Of a DNA stretch of 37,332 nucleotides, positions 30,436-36,723 are shown one piece after another. Position numbers and translations under genes: made by a program. This DNA comes from a virus. Below the pieces are notes generated by a model, which did no database searches, was not told where the DNA came from, and was given only the letters and a program-made list of their open reading frames with translations. Where the stretch lies: IMG/VR virus record IMGVR_UViG_3300025030_000272, positions 1-37,332 of that record. One strand, 5' to 3'. Each line of letters starts with the position of its first letter. The first letter of the stretch is position 1.

Positions 30436-30730
30436 AAAGTGGGAAAATATGGGAGTAAATGTAATTCTTAGAGCGAAATGGGGTAGAATTTCTTATAATC
30501 CCGATACCAGTGCGCATGCTTTAGCTGGTCTAACGACACAACTCATCAGATTAATGGGACGAGATGTTAAAGATGGTGAAGAAACTGCTTTATATGATGG
30601 AAAAATTTGGAGAATCCTGACGGGAGATTTCAGAAAAGATTATGAAAAAGTGTTCCCTAATCTTGAAAAATGTCTAACTTTTTACGAAAGCAAAAAGGCC
30701 GAGTTTAGGAATAACTTTTCAACTGACTAA
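30425..30730 (+). CDS. Hypothetical early protein
   Basis: A 101-residue protein without a recognised domain; a helical core (HALAGLTTQLIRLMGRDVKD) and charged ends. First sizeable gene of the operon. It ends one base before the next ATG. Confidence 0.7.
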   Translation: MESKKWENMGVNVILRAKWGRISYNPDTSAHALAGLTTQLIRLMGRDVKDGEETALYDGKIWRILTGDFRKDYEKVFPNLEKCLTFYESKKAEFRNNFSTD

Positions 30731-30731
30731 A

Positions 30732-30962
30732 ATGGAAACTAGAATCATCCGGACAAACGGCGCGATAGACACTTACTGCCATAATTGTTCCGAAAATGCT
30801 GTCTGCGCCGAACTCTCCCTTAAGAACTGGCAATACAAGGTATTCATTTGCTTAAAATGTCTGGACGAAATGCGTCAAAAATTAAGCAAGCAGATGGTTT
30901 CGCTGGCACAAGAGCCGATACCATCGCCATTCAACAAGGAAAAAGTCGGATTAAAAACTTAA
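30732..30962 (+). CDS. Zinc-ribbon protein
   Basis: A 76-residue protein with CHNC (16-19) and CLKC (40-43), a zinc-ribbon layout, and a helical tail. Probable nucleic-acid or partner binding. About 100 bases without a clear gene follow (30963-31064). Confidence 0.65.
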   Translation: METRIIRTNGAIDTYCHNCSENAVCAELSLKNWQYKVFICLKCLDEMRQKLSKQMVSLAQEPIPSPFNKEKVGLKT

Positions 30963-31064
30963 ATCGGTTGCTCTCGCCTCGCCGGTTCGGAGGTACCCTT
31001 ACTCTGGAGTTCTGCAACGGATTATCTGGAGAATGCCGAACCTGTGAGACGAGAAAATAACACT

Positions 31065-31265
31065 ATGACAAGAAAAACAAATCCATTTCACTATTTACCC
31101 TTTAATCTGGGAGGAAATAATGTTTATCTTTATTGCCTTCCAGCAATTAAGGCATTAGAAGAAGGATATGATGCTGGCGAAATAGACGAAATGTCCCTCG
31201 CCCACAATGCGATGGAGGACGAATTAGTGGAGGAATTAAACCAAAAAGATGGAAAAGAAAACTGA
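31065..31265 (+). CDS. Small acidic hypothetical protein
   Basis: A 66-residue protein, MTRKTNPFHYLPFNLGGNNV then an acidic helix (EIDEMSLAHNAMEDELVEEL). A GTG seven codons upstream is an alternative start. It overlaps the next gene by 17 bases. Function unknown. Confidence 0.6.
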   Translation: MTRKTNPFHYLPFNLGGNNVYLYCLPAIKALEEGYDAGEIDEMSLAHNAMEDELVEELNQKDGKEN

Positions 31266-31998
31266 CATTATCTCGGTTGAACAAACTCCTCAATTAGTGA
31301 TTGGAGAAAATTCTATTAAACGCGGCGCAAAAATCGCCAAAGAACTCTCCAACATCATTAACAAGCAAAAACTCTATGCCGTTATTCAAGGTAAGAAATT
31401 CGTAACCGTTGAGGGTTGGAATACTCTTGGAGCGATGATGGGAGTGTTCCCGGAAGTCGTGAGAACCGAAAAGCTGGCGGGAGAAGAAGGAGAAATCAAA
31501 TATCTCGCAGAAGTCCGGCTGAAAACTCCTCAAGGACAGGTTATCTCCTCGGCGCAAGCTATCTGCTCCAATAAAGAAGCAATTAAAGGCGGAAAAGATG
31601 AATATGTGATTTTCTCGATGGCGCAGACCAGAGCCACCGGCAAAGCATTCCGATTGGCTTTCAGTTGGATTATAAAGATGGCTGGCTATTCTCCGACTCC
31701 CGCGGAAGAAATGATAACTCTCCGGCAGGAAGAAAAAGAAATCCAAATCCAAACAGCAGACAAAGCTCTGAAATCCGGCATTGAACAAGATAAAAAGGAA
31801 ATAACCTTGCTTGCCAAAAATCTCGGTTTCAATATTCAAGATAAAGCCAAATTCAAGGAGCAGGTAGAACACACCACCCAACTCCCATTAACGGAAGAAA
31901 ATTATCTTGAAATCCGCCTACGGCTTGGCGTGCTATGGGAGGAGAGAGAAATGGCCAAGGCGGGCCTAAAGGCCGAAGCTCCAGTAGAGCCTGAATAG
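31249..31998 (+). CDS. Candidate single-strand annealing/recombination protein
   Basis: This 249-residue protein has a conserved-looking core: FVTVEGWNTLGAMMGVFPEV, YLAEVRLKTPQGQVISSAQA, then MAQTRATGKAFRLAFSWII and AGYSPTPAEEM. I recall this family in many phages beside recombination genes. The QTRATGKAFR block is reminiscent of Erf/Rad52-type annealing proteins, but I cannot confirm it. The C-terminus (about 170-249) is a helical tail with acidic end. Neighbouring NinB-like and DUF1064 genes support a DNA recombination role. Confidence 0.55.
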   Translation: MEKKTDIISVEQTPQLVIGENSIKRGAKIAKELSNIINKQKLYAVIQGKKFVTVEGWNTLGAMMGVFPEVVRTEKLAGEEGEIKYLAEVRLKTPQGQVISSAQAICSNKEAIKGGKDEYVIFSMAQTRATGKAFRLAFSWIIKMAGYSPTPAEEMITLRQEEKEIQIQTADKALKSGIEQDKKEITLLAKNLGFNIQDKAKFKEQVEHTTQLPLTEENYLEIRLRLGVLWEEREMAKAGLKAEAPVEPE

Positions 31999-32052
31999 GC
32001 CAATTTCACATTCTGTGCCTTCAAATTTGCGTTAAAACTTAAATAAGCATAA

Positions 32053-32331
32053 ATGACCCAGCACGAAAAGATAATTGAATTATGCGGAGATGGCGAATGG
32101 CATTGCCAGAATGAGTTTCGGCGCTTGTATATCTTCTCCCCCCATAAACGCCGGAGCGAGATAGAAGCCAAAGGGAGATATAAGTTTGAAAAGATTAAAT
32201 GCGAACACGGAGTAAGAGGTCAGTTTGACTACCGAATGCACGAATTTTTACCAGAACCCCTCCCTCAACCCGCTTACAAGCCCCGCCCGTGGAAAGAGAT
32301 ACAAAAAGATTATCAGTTGGTGCTTAATTGA
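32053..32331 (+). CDS. Small winged-helix-like protein
   Basis: A 92-residue protein resembling small phage winged-helix proteins: IIELCGDGEWHCQNEFRRLY then HKRRSEIEAKGRYKFEKIKC. The likely role is DNA binding. The Pro-rich C-terminus follows. It ends one base before the next ATG. Confidence 0.65.
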   Translation: MTQHEKIIELCGDGEWHCQNEFRRLYIFSPHKRRSEIEAKGRYKFEKIKCEHGVRGQFDYRMHEFLPEPLPQPAYKPRPWKEIQKDYQLVLN

Positions 32332-32332
32332 A

Positions 32333-32767
32333 ATGGAGAAACGAGAAAGAAACGAAAAAATAAAAGAACTTCGCAAAAGTATGACTCTACAAACCATTGG
32401 GCAGAAATTTGGAATTAGTCGTGAACGAGTGCGTCAAATTTGCCATCCTGTTCAATTGTGTCTCAAACATAAGAGAGAATTTAGACTTTTTTGTGCTGTC
32501 TGTAGAGAGGAAAGAAGAAAAATAAAAACACGAACATTTAAAGAATACGAAATCCAACTTTCAAAAAATCTTATCAACAAAGAAAAAGAAATTAGAAGAC
32601 TAAAAGTATATTCTAGGAAACAACATTTAGTTTTAGAAAGAGCTATTTTAGTAAAAAATCTTCGTGATTCCAACTTATCTTTTCCTCAAATTGGGAAGTT
32701 GTTACACAGAGACCATACTTCAATAATGAATTTGCTTTACAAGGTTTATCCTTTAATTCCACAATGA
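32333..32767 (+). CDS. Two-HTH protein with a DnaA domain IV-like C-terminus
   Basis: This 144-residue protein has an N-terminal sigma-region-4-like HTH (MTLQTIGQKFGISRERVRQI, 17-36) and a Cys/His cluster (C37, C43, H46, C54, C57). A coiled stretch follows, then a C-terminal SFPQIGKLLHRDHTSIMNLL at 116-134. The last motif resembles the DnaA box-binding helix (IGxxxxxRDHxTV). It may bind the phage origin or recruit host initiators. ATG 32333 is preferred to an overlapping upstream start. Confidence 0.7.
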   Translation: MEKRERNEKIKELRKSMTLQTIGQKFGISRERVRQICHPVQLCLKHKREFRLFCAVCREERRKIKTRTFKEYEIQLSKNLINKEKEIRRLKVYSRKQHLVLERAILVKNLRDSNLSFPQIGKLLHRDHTSIMNLLYKVYPLIPQ

Positions 32768-32783
32768 GCTTCGGCAGATTAAA

Positions 32784-33140
32784 ATGTATTTAGTTAAAAG
32801 AGGAAACAAGTATGGAGCGAAAAGCACCGAGTATGATGGGATAATATACCACAGCAAAAAGGAGGCTGGATTCGCTCAAACGCTGGATAATCTGAAACTC
32901 GCCAAAAACGCCTCGGAGCGGGTAGTGGAATGGGAACGGCAGGTTAAAATTCCGCTAAAAGTATATGGCCGCCTGATAGCAAACTACTATGTTGATTTCA
33001 AAGTGAAATACGCGGACGGCCACGAAGCGTTTATCGAAGTGAAGGGTATTCAGATGGATGTGTGGAAAATGAAGTGGAAAATACTTGAAGCGATTGCCGA
33101 AAAAGAATATCCGGGCATTGATTTAGTAGTTATCAGTTAG
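32784..33140 (+). CDS. DUF1064 nuclease-like protein (possible junction resolvase)
   Basis: This 118-residue protein matches DUF1064: KYGAKSTEYDGIIYHSKKEA, an EWERQVKIPL strand, YVDFKVKYADG and AFIEVKG. The E-x-K motif with upstream Asp is a PD-(D/E)xK-type nuclease core. In phages these small proteins are thought to resolve recombination or replication branches. Likely partner of the annealing and NinB-like proteins of this operon. Confidence 0.82.
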   Translation: MYLVKRGNKYGAKSTEYDGIIYHSKKEAGFAQTLDNLKLAKNASERVVEWERQVKIPLKVYGRLIANYYVDFKVKYADGHEAFIEVKGIQMDVWKMKWKILEAIAEKEYPGIDLVVIS

Positions 33141-33167
33141 AATTATTAAGGCATTACAAAAAAGCTT

Positions 33168-33569
33168 ATGAAAGAAGAAAAAATGTTTGTGTTTTCAAAA
33201 AGAAATATCTTGGGCGAAATTGCTCATTGGGCGGTTTGTCAAAGTCCTTATCATAGACCAGATAATCTTGAAGTGGTATTAGATAAGTTTAATAAAATCA
33301 TTGCATTAGTGCCTGAATATCCATCAATGAGTTATTTCCAAATACGGGAATTTCTTGATGAATTAAAAGAAATTCCCGAATTTATGTTGTGGAACGAAAG
33401 AAAGAATGGAAGACAGGGAATGGGTTTTAGTGTGGCAGGACATCACGACAATGCCGATGATGACTTTATTGATTTGGACGCTCTTATAAGAAATGTTGCA
33501 AACAGCATTATTCGCGAGGGAACTGAAAAATCAATACCAGAAATTTTAGGTGAATCTGAATTGCAATGA
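33168..33569 (+). CDS. Hypothetical early protein
   Basis: A 133-residue mainly helical, acidic protein (NLEVVLDKFNKIIALVPEYP..., HHDNADDDFIDLDALI). No domain recognised. It overlaps the next gene by 4 bases (ATGA), so it is part of the recombination operon. Confidence 0.7.
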   Translation: MKEEKMFVFSKRNILGEIAHWAVCQSPYHRPDNLEVVLDKFNKIIALVPEYPSMSYFQIREFLDELKEIPEFMLWNERKNGRQGMGFSVAGHHDNADDDFIDLDALIRNVANSIIREGTEKSIPEILGESELQ

Positions 33570-33925
33570 AAACAATTAAACAACAAGAAAGGCAAATTGA
33601 GGCCGAAATGGTGGCAGAAAGAGTAAAACTCCTATGGGGTTTTCTCGCCGATTTAATTCCGCACTTACCGATGCTCAAAGATGTGGTAGAGGGAGCTTCC
33701 AAACGTTCTTCAATGACCTTATCAATGGCTCCGATACTGGGTGCTTTTGGGCAAGATTATGAGGTGGTTCACGCACAAAAAGAGATAGAAAGAAAACGAG
33801 CTAAAGCCCTTTATGAGTTGATTAAAACGCTGGATGATACTGAAAAAGAGCGAGCGGAGTTTGCGAAAAAACAAGAAGCAAAGAAAGAAGTACTAGCACA
33901 ACTTCATAAAGCGTTAGGACTTTAA
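33566..33925 (+). CDS. Hypothetical helical protein
   Basis: A 119-residue protein dominated by helices with a long charged coiled C-terminus (EIERKRAKALYELIKTLDDT onward). No family recognised. Coupled to the preceding gene by ATGA. Confidence 0.7.
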   Translation: MKTIKQQERQIEAEMVAERVKLLWGFLADLIPHLPMLKDVVEGASKRSSMTLSMAPILGAFGQDYEVVHAQKEIERKRAKALYELIKTLDDTEKERAEFAKKQEAKKEVLAQLHKALGL

Positions 33926-33934
33926 CTTTCCACT

Positions 33935-34369
33935 ATGCCAAAACTGCTTGAACGCTTCACCTTTGCGACAAAATTGCAGAAAGGAGTTCTGTTAAACACC
34001 GAACACTCCATATTTTGTTTGAGCAAATTTGAGGATTGCCCCATATCTGTTTCGGTGGAACGGCCGCGAAGCAGGCGCACGCTTTCCCAGAATAACTGGT
34101 GGCACGGATTTATCATTCCGCCGGTGGCGGAGAAAACGGGAATGTCCCACGAAGAAACCCATCGTTTTTTGGAAGGAGAATTTTGCCCCCGCTATGTCAA
34201 AAAAATTCTAGGGAAAGACCGGGTGTTCATCCGCAGATGTTCGCAACTGACGAAAGGTGAATTTGTGGAAGTAGTGGAAAGAGTCCGAGCATTTTTGGCG
34301 GATTTCGGGATAGCGATACAAGACCCCGACCCCGCGCTTTCCTCTATAAAATTAGACACTAAAATATGA
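33935..34369 (+). CDS. NinB/lambda Orf-like recombination mediator
   Basis: This 144-residue protein fits the NinB (lambda Orf) pattern: ISVSVERPRSRRTLSQNNWW, helical GMSHEETHRFLEGEFCPR, then SQLTKGEFVEVVERVRAFLA. Orf helps load recombinase or annealing protein onto SSB-coated DNA. Position in the operon with the annealing candidate and DUF1064 supports this. It overlaps the next gene by 4 bases. Confidence 0.75.
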   Translation: MPKLLERFTFATKLQKGVLLNTEHSIFCLSKFEDCPISVSVERPRSRRTLSQNNWWHGFIIPPVAEKTGMSHEETHRFLEGEFCPRYVKKILGKDRVFIRRCSQLTKGEFVEVVERVRAFLADFGIAIQDPDPALSSIKLDTKI

Positions 34370-34629
34370 TTTACACCTCATCTTATCAGCAAGCCAAACA
34401 ATTTCTCGCTTCCCTGCCGGAAGAAACCAAGGAAAACCTTGCGTCCCACAGAAGATACCGGCATATCATCAGAGAGAAAGTTGATATAATCGGCATTTTA
34501 ACGGAAAAGTTTGACCTTTCTTCCACGGAGATAGCGAACCTACTGGGTTATGAGGACCGGGGAATCATCTCCCACCATTACCGAACTTATCGGGTGAGGA
34601 AACAAAATTATCTAAACGAAACCCTGTAA
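34366..34629 (+). CDS. Small protein with a DnaA domain IV-like helix-turn-helix
   Basis: An 87-residue protein whose C-terminal half (ILTEKFDLSSTEIANLLGYE DRGIISHHYRTY) resembles the IGxxxG-xRDHxTV helices of DnaA domain IV, though Arg-Asp-His is altered (EDRGIIS). It may bind DnaA-like sites. ATGA-coupled to the NinB-like gene and last sizeable gene of the operon. Confidence 0.6.
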   Translation: MIYTSSYQQAKQFLASLPEETKENLASHRRYRHIIREKVDIIGILTEKFDLSSTEIANLLGYEDRGIISHHYRTYRVRKQNYLNETL

Positions 34630-34692
34630 ATGCCAAAAAGAGAGCTTAACATAAGAGGGAAATGGATATTAAGGCTATTAACAAGATATTAA
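34630..34692 (+). CDS. Tiny basic frame at operon end
   Basis: A 20-codon frame, MPKRELNIRGKWILRLLTRY, begins right after the previous stop. The start and basic content could be real but it is very short. Confidence 0.3.
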   Translation: MPKRELNIRGKWILRLLTRY

Positions 34693-34710
34693 CATTCTTA
34701 TAAGGTTGCC

Positions 34711-34772
34711 ATACAAAAACCGCCCTTGTGGACGGCTTTCGGAAGCGTTATTATGCTTCTATGACAAAATGC
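34711..34772 (-). ncRNA. Candidate minus-strand small RNA with intrinsic terminator
   Basis: On the minus strand, after the promoter at 34806-34779, about 60 bases contain a hairpin GAAGC/GCTTC (34742-34759). They end in CCGTCC-ACAA-GGGCGG followed by TTTTTGT, a good intrinsic terminator (34735-34713). No frame of note is present. It could be a regulatory RNA or a short antisense to readthrough of the recombination operon. Confidence 0.5.
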
Positions 34773-34778
34773 TATTAC

Positions 34779-34806
34779 AGCATAGCATCTAGGAAAATCC
34801 TGTCAA
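34779..34806 (-). promoter_or_regulatory. Promoter of the minus-strand small RNA
   Basis: TTGACA (34806-34801), 16 bases, then TATGCT (34784-34779) on the minus strand, with TG in the extended -10 position (TGCTATGCT). Confidence 0.5.
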
Positions 34807-35140
34807 GTTGAAAAACTGGCGGGGTTTTTTGTTGTCAAAAAAAATAGAGAGAAAAGTCTGGGCTTGGCAAGCTACTAAATGCGACAGACAAGGGTCTGGG
34901 TTCGCGGCCGGGGGACTTTTGAAGAAGTAAAGAACAAAGTTTCGCGCTCCCTTTACCCCTTAAATGGGCGAGGAACAGGAGTTGTGCCTTATCGCGCGGG
35001 ATTTTTCCACCGATTTTTCCAATCTTTCTTGAATTCCTTTCGTTCTTTACCGAAGCCATTACTAACGCTCTTATGCTTCTCTCTTGTCATACTCTTTAAT
35101 CAACTCCCCTTTAAGAGAAGTCCGGGGGATTGGAGAACCT
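34807..35140. other. Unassigned region
   Basis: These about 330 bases have open frames on both strands, but their predicted proteins look like chance. Notable are a 9-bp inverted repeat GTAAAGAAC (34927-34935) with GTTCTTTAC (35042-35050), a direct repeat ATTTTTCCA near 35000, a CCCTTAAATGGG palindrome near 34957 and a T-run after a weak hairpin (34811-34830). It might be an origin, a packaging site or a structured RNA; the sequence does not decide. Confidence 0.3.
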
Positions 35141-35338
35141 ATGATTAATTCATCAAATCAAAGTGTGGCTTGGGAACTGGCAAAAGAATTTAATTGCCCC
35201 GCGAGTTTCAAAAAGTTCCTCGGAGTTGTAAAACGGCTCGGCAAGGAAAAGGTTTTGGAAATGGCCTCTAAAATCAGGCAAAGCAAGGATGTTAAATCCT
35301 CTGAAGCTTTGTTTATGTATTTGACCCGAAAATCTTGA
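35141..35338 (+). CDS. Small conserved-looking helical protein
   Basis: A 65-residue protein: MINSSNQSVAWELAKEFNCP, then a helical body (FKKFLGVVKRLGKEKVLEMA) and an SEALFMYLTRKS end. Small proteins with a similar '..ALF.YL..K' end occur near replication genes in some bacteria and mobile elements; I recall no name. ATG 35141 is preferred over 35084, whose extra codons cross the structured region. Confidence 0.6.
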   Translation: MINSSNQSVAWELAKEFNCPASFKKFLGVVKRLGKEKVLEMASKIRQSKDVKSSEALFMYLTRKS

Positions 35339-35384
35339 CAAAAAGCGGGTTTAGATTTGGAATAATACTTAACCACAGATTGAC

Positions 35385-35412
35385 TTGACAAGGCAAGATA
35401 AAAGAATAAACT
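35385..35412 (+). promoter_or_regulatory. Candidate promoter before the RHH gene
   Basis: TTGACA (35385-35390), 16 bases, TAAACT (35407-35412); the ATG at 35420 would then lie at or next to the transcript start, giving a leaderless mRNA. A second TTGACA at 35335-35340 has only a weak -10. Confidence 0.4.
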
Positions 35413-35419
35413 AGAGAAT

Positions 35420-35575
35420 ATGAAAGAATCTGCACGAGAACGTTGGGCTATTTTTATCCATGAGGACGCTAAAAAGAAATTTGACGAGCTTGCTAAAAAT
35501 GAACGTAGAACTCAAGCCGCACAGTTTGATATTGTATTAGAAGCATTTTTAAAATCCTTACAAGAGAAAATATGA
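35420..35575 (+). CDS. Ribbon-helix-helix-like regulator
   Basis: A 51-residue protein: RERWAIFIHEDAKKKFDELA then NERRTQAAQFDIVLEAFLKS, the strand-helix-helix pattern of small DNA-binding regulators (RHH/Arc-like). Likely controls local promoters as a dimer. ATGA overlap with the next gene. Confidence 0.6.
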   Translation: MKESARERWAIFIHEDAKKKFDELAKNERRTQAAQFDIVLEAFLKSLQEKI

Positions 35576-35832
35576 TAAAAGAAATAAACAAAAAACTAAG
35601 AGAAGATTTAAGAGATTTTATTGTAGAAACTGCTGAATATAAAAAGGTAGTAGAAGCTGGTTCGTTGGAAGCCGCGGTAGTGTCAGCATTTATTTTATGG
35701 CCGCCTAAAAATCCGTCTTTTTTAACCAGAGTAAAGGCGAAAAGACCTCTGAAATTGAAAAGAGGCGAGGGTATGTGGCATTACATTGATACGATAGCAA
35801 TGCTTAAAAAAGCAGGATATAGCGTTAATTAA
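35572..35832 (+). CDS. Hypothetical protein
   Basis: An 86-residue protein (helical N-terminus, basic centre VKAKRPLKLKRGEG). Coupled to the RHH gene by ATGA. Its stop TAA is part of the C-rich linker that begins the small-gene cluster. Confidence 0.65.
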   Translation: MIKEINKKLREDLRDFIVETAEYKKVVEAGSLEAAVVSAFILWPPKNPSFLTRVKAKRPLKLKRGEGMWHYIDTIAMLKKAGYSVN

Positions 35833-35851
35833 CCCCCCTAAATAAACAAAG

Positions 35852-36118
35852 ATGAAAGAAGACATTATCATTGCTGTTCCTACGGAAGATGTGGAGTATG
35901 TTGAGGCATTGCGTATCTACAATGTGAAGCTCCCGCCTATGGGTGTAAGTCAGTGGAAGGAAGAAGAAAGAAAAGACGCATTTCTTGAAGGACTAAGACG
36001 GCATACTTGGATGAAAGATGGAATTACTTATGTCGGCAATGGAACTTATACTTTGACAGAAGCCATTGAATTAGCAGAAAGAGATGGATTACTGCCTCGT
36101 CTAAATAAACAAATATGA
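35852..36118 (+). CDS. Hypothetical protein
   Basis: An 88-residue acidic protein (MKEDIIIAVPTEDVEYVEAL...). No domain recognised. Preceded by the linker TTAACCCCCCTAAATAAAC and AAAGATG. ATGA overlap with the next gene. Confidence 0.65.
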   Translation: MKEDIIIAVPTEDVEYVEALRIYNVKLPPMGVSQWKEEERKDAFLEGLRRHTWMKDGITYVGNGTYTLTEAIELAERDGLLPRLNKQI

Positions 36119-36285
36119 AAAAAGAAAAGAAAAATAAATATGAGAATATCATAGTTCCAATTAACTGGTTAAGTGAGTTAGCCAAACACGCCGCACTTGC
36201 CCGGAAAGACAAAGAATATGTAGTGCATTTAATTGGTTTTGCCTCGTCAGCAAAAACTCTATTAAAATATGGGATTAGAAGATAG
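36115..36285 (+). CDS. Small hypothetical protein
   Basis: A 56-residue basic protein: MKKEKKNKYENIIVPINWLS then a helical end (HLIGFASSAKTLLKYGIRR). Starts in the ATGA overlap with the upstream gene. Function unknown. Confidence 0.5.
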   Translation: MKKEKKNKYENIIVPINWLSELAKHAALARKDKEYVVHLIGFASSAKTLLKYGIRR

Positions 36286-36296
36286 CCAATAAAGAT

Positions 36297-36524
36297 ATGA
36301 AGAAAGAAGAAATAAAAACGTACGATAACTATTCTGAAATTGCTTGCCCATTTTGCGATTATGTGCAAAGAATAGAACCTGAAGAATTGAGCAGTGGTCT
36401 TGTTTCATATTGGGGAGAAGACGAACCAACAGAATATGAGTGTAGGTCTTGTGAAAAGAAGTTTTTTATAAATGAAAAAGTTAATCGTTATTGGGAAGTT
36501 GCAAAAAATACTGAAGATTTTTAA
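36297..36524 (+). CDS. Zinc-ribbon protein
   Basis: A 75-residue protein with CPFC (17-20) and CRSC (49-52), a zinc-ribbon pair spaced by an acidic loop (WGEDEPTEYE). Probably a small binding protein. The C-rich linker follows its TAA. Confidence 0.65.
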   Translation: MKKEEIKTYDNYSEIACPFCDYVQRIEPEELSSGLVSYWGEDEPTEYECRSCEKKFFINEKVNRYWEVAKNTEDF

Positions 36525-36543
36525 CCCCCCTAAATAAACAAAG

Positions 36544-36705
36544 ATGAAAGAAGAATTGCCATACATAGAAACAGATTATTCATACCACTGGAGATGTCCT
36601 AAATGTTCGGAATACCAGAGCATTGAAAAAGACGGCGATGGTTTCCATCCCGTAATATGTCAGAAATGTAAAACTGAATTTCCAGATTATGATACCGATT
36701 CTTAA
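36544..36705 (+). CDS. Zinc-ribbon protein
   Basis: A 53-residue protein, MKEELPYIETDYSYHWRCPK..., with CPKC and CQKC, another two-knuckle zinc ribbon. Linkers lie on both sides: TTAACCCCCCTAAATAAAC before, and TTAACCCCCCTAAAATAAA after. Confidence 0.6.
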   Translation: MKEELPYIETDYSYHWRCPKCSEYQSIEKDGDGFHPVICQKCKTEFPDYDTDS

Positions 36706-36723
36706 CCCCCCTAAAATAAAAAT

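Noticed and set aside
30848-31060. 70-codon frame with C-terminal Cys residues
   Set aside because: It overlaps the zinc-ribbon gene by 115 bases, and its sequence lacks a domain-like pattern.
34879-35148. Plus frame of 89 codons and the minus frame at 34835-35059
   Set aside because: Both look random (Arg/Ser/Phe-rich, no domains) and oppose each other in a structured region.
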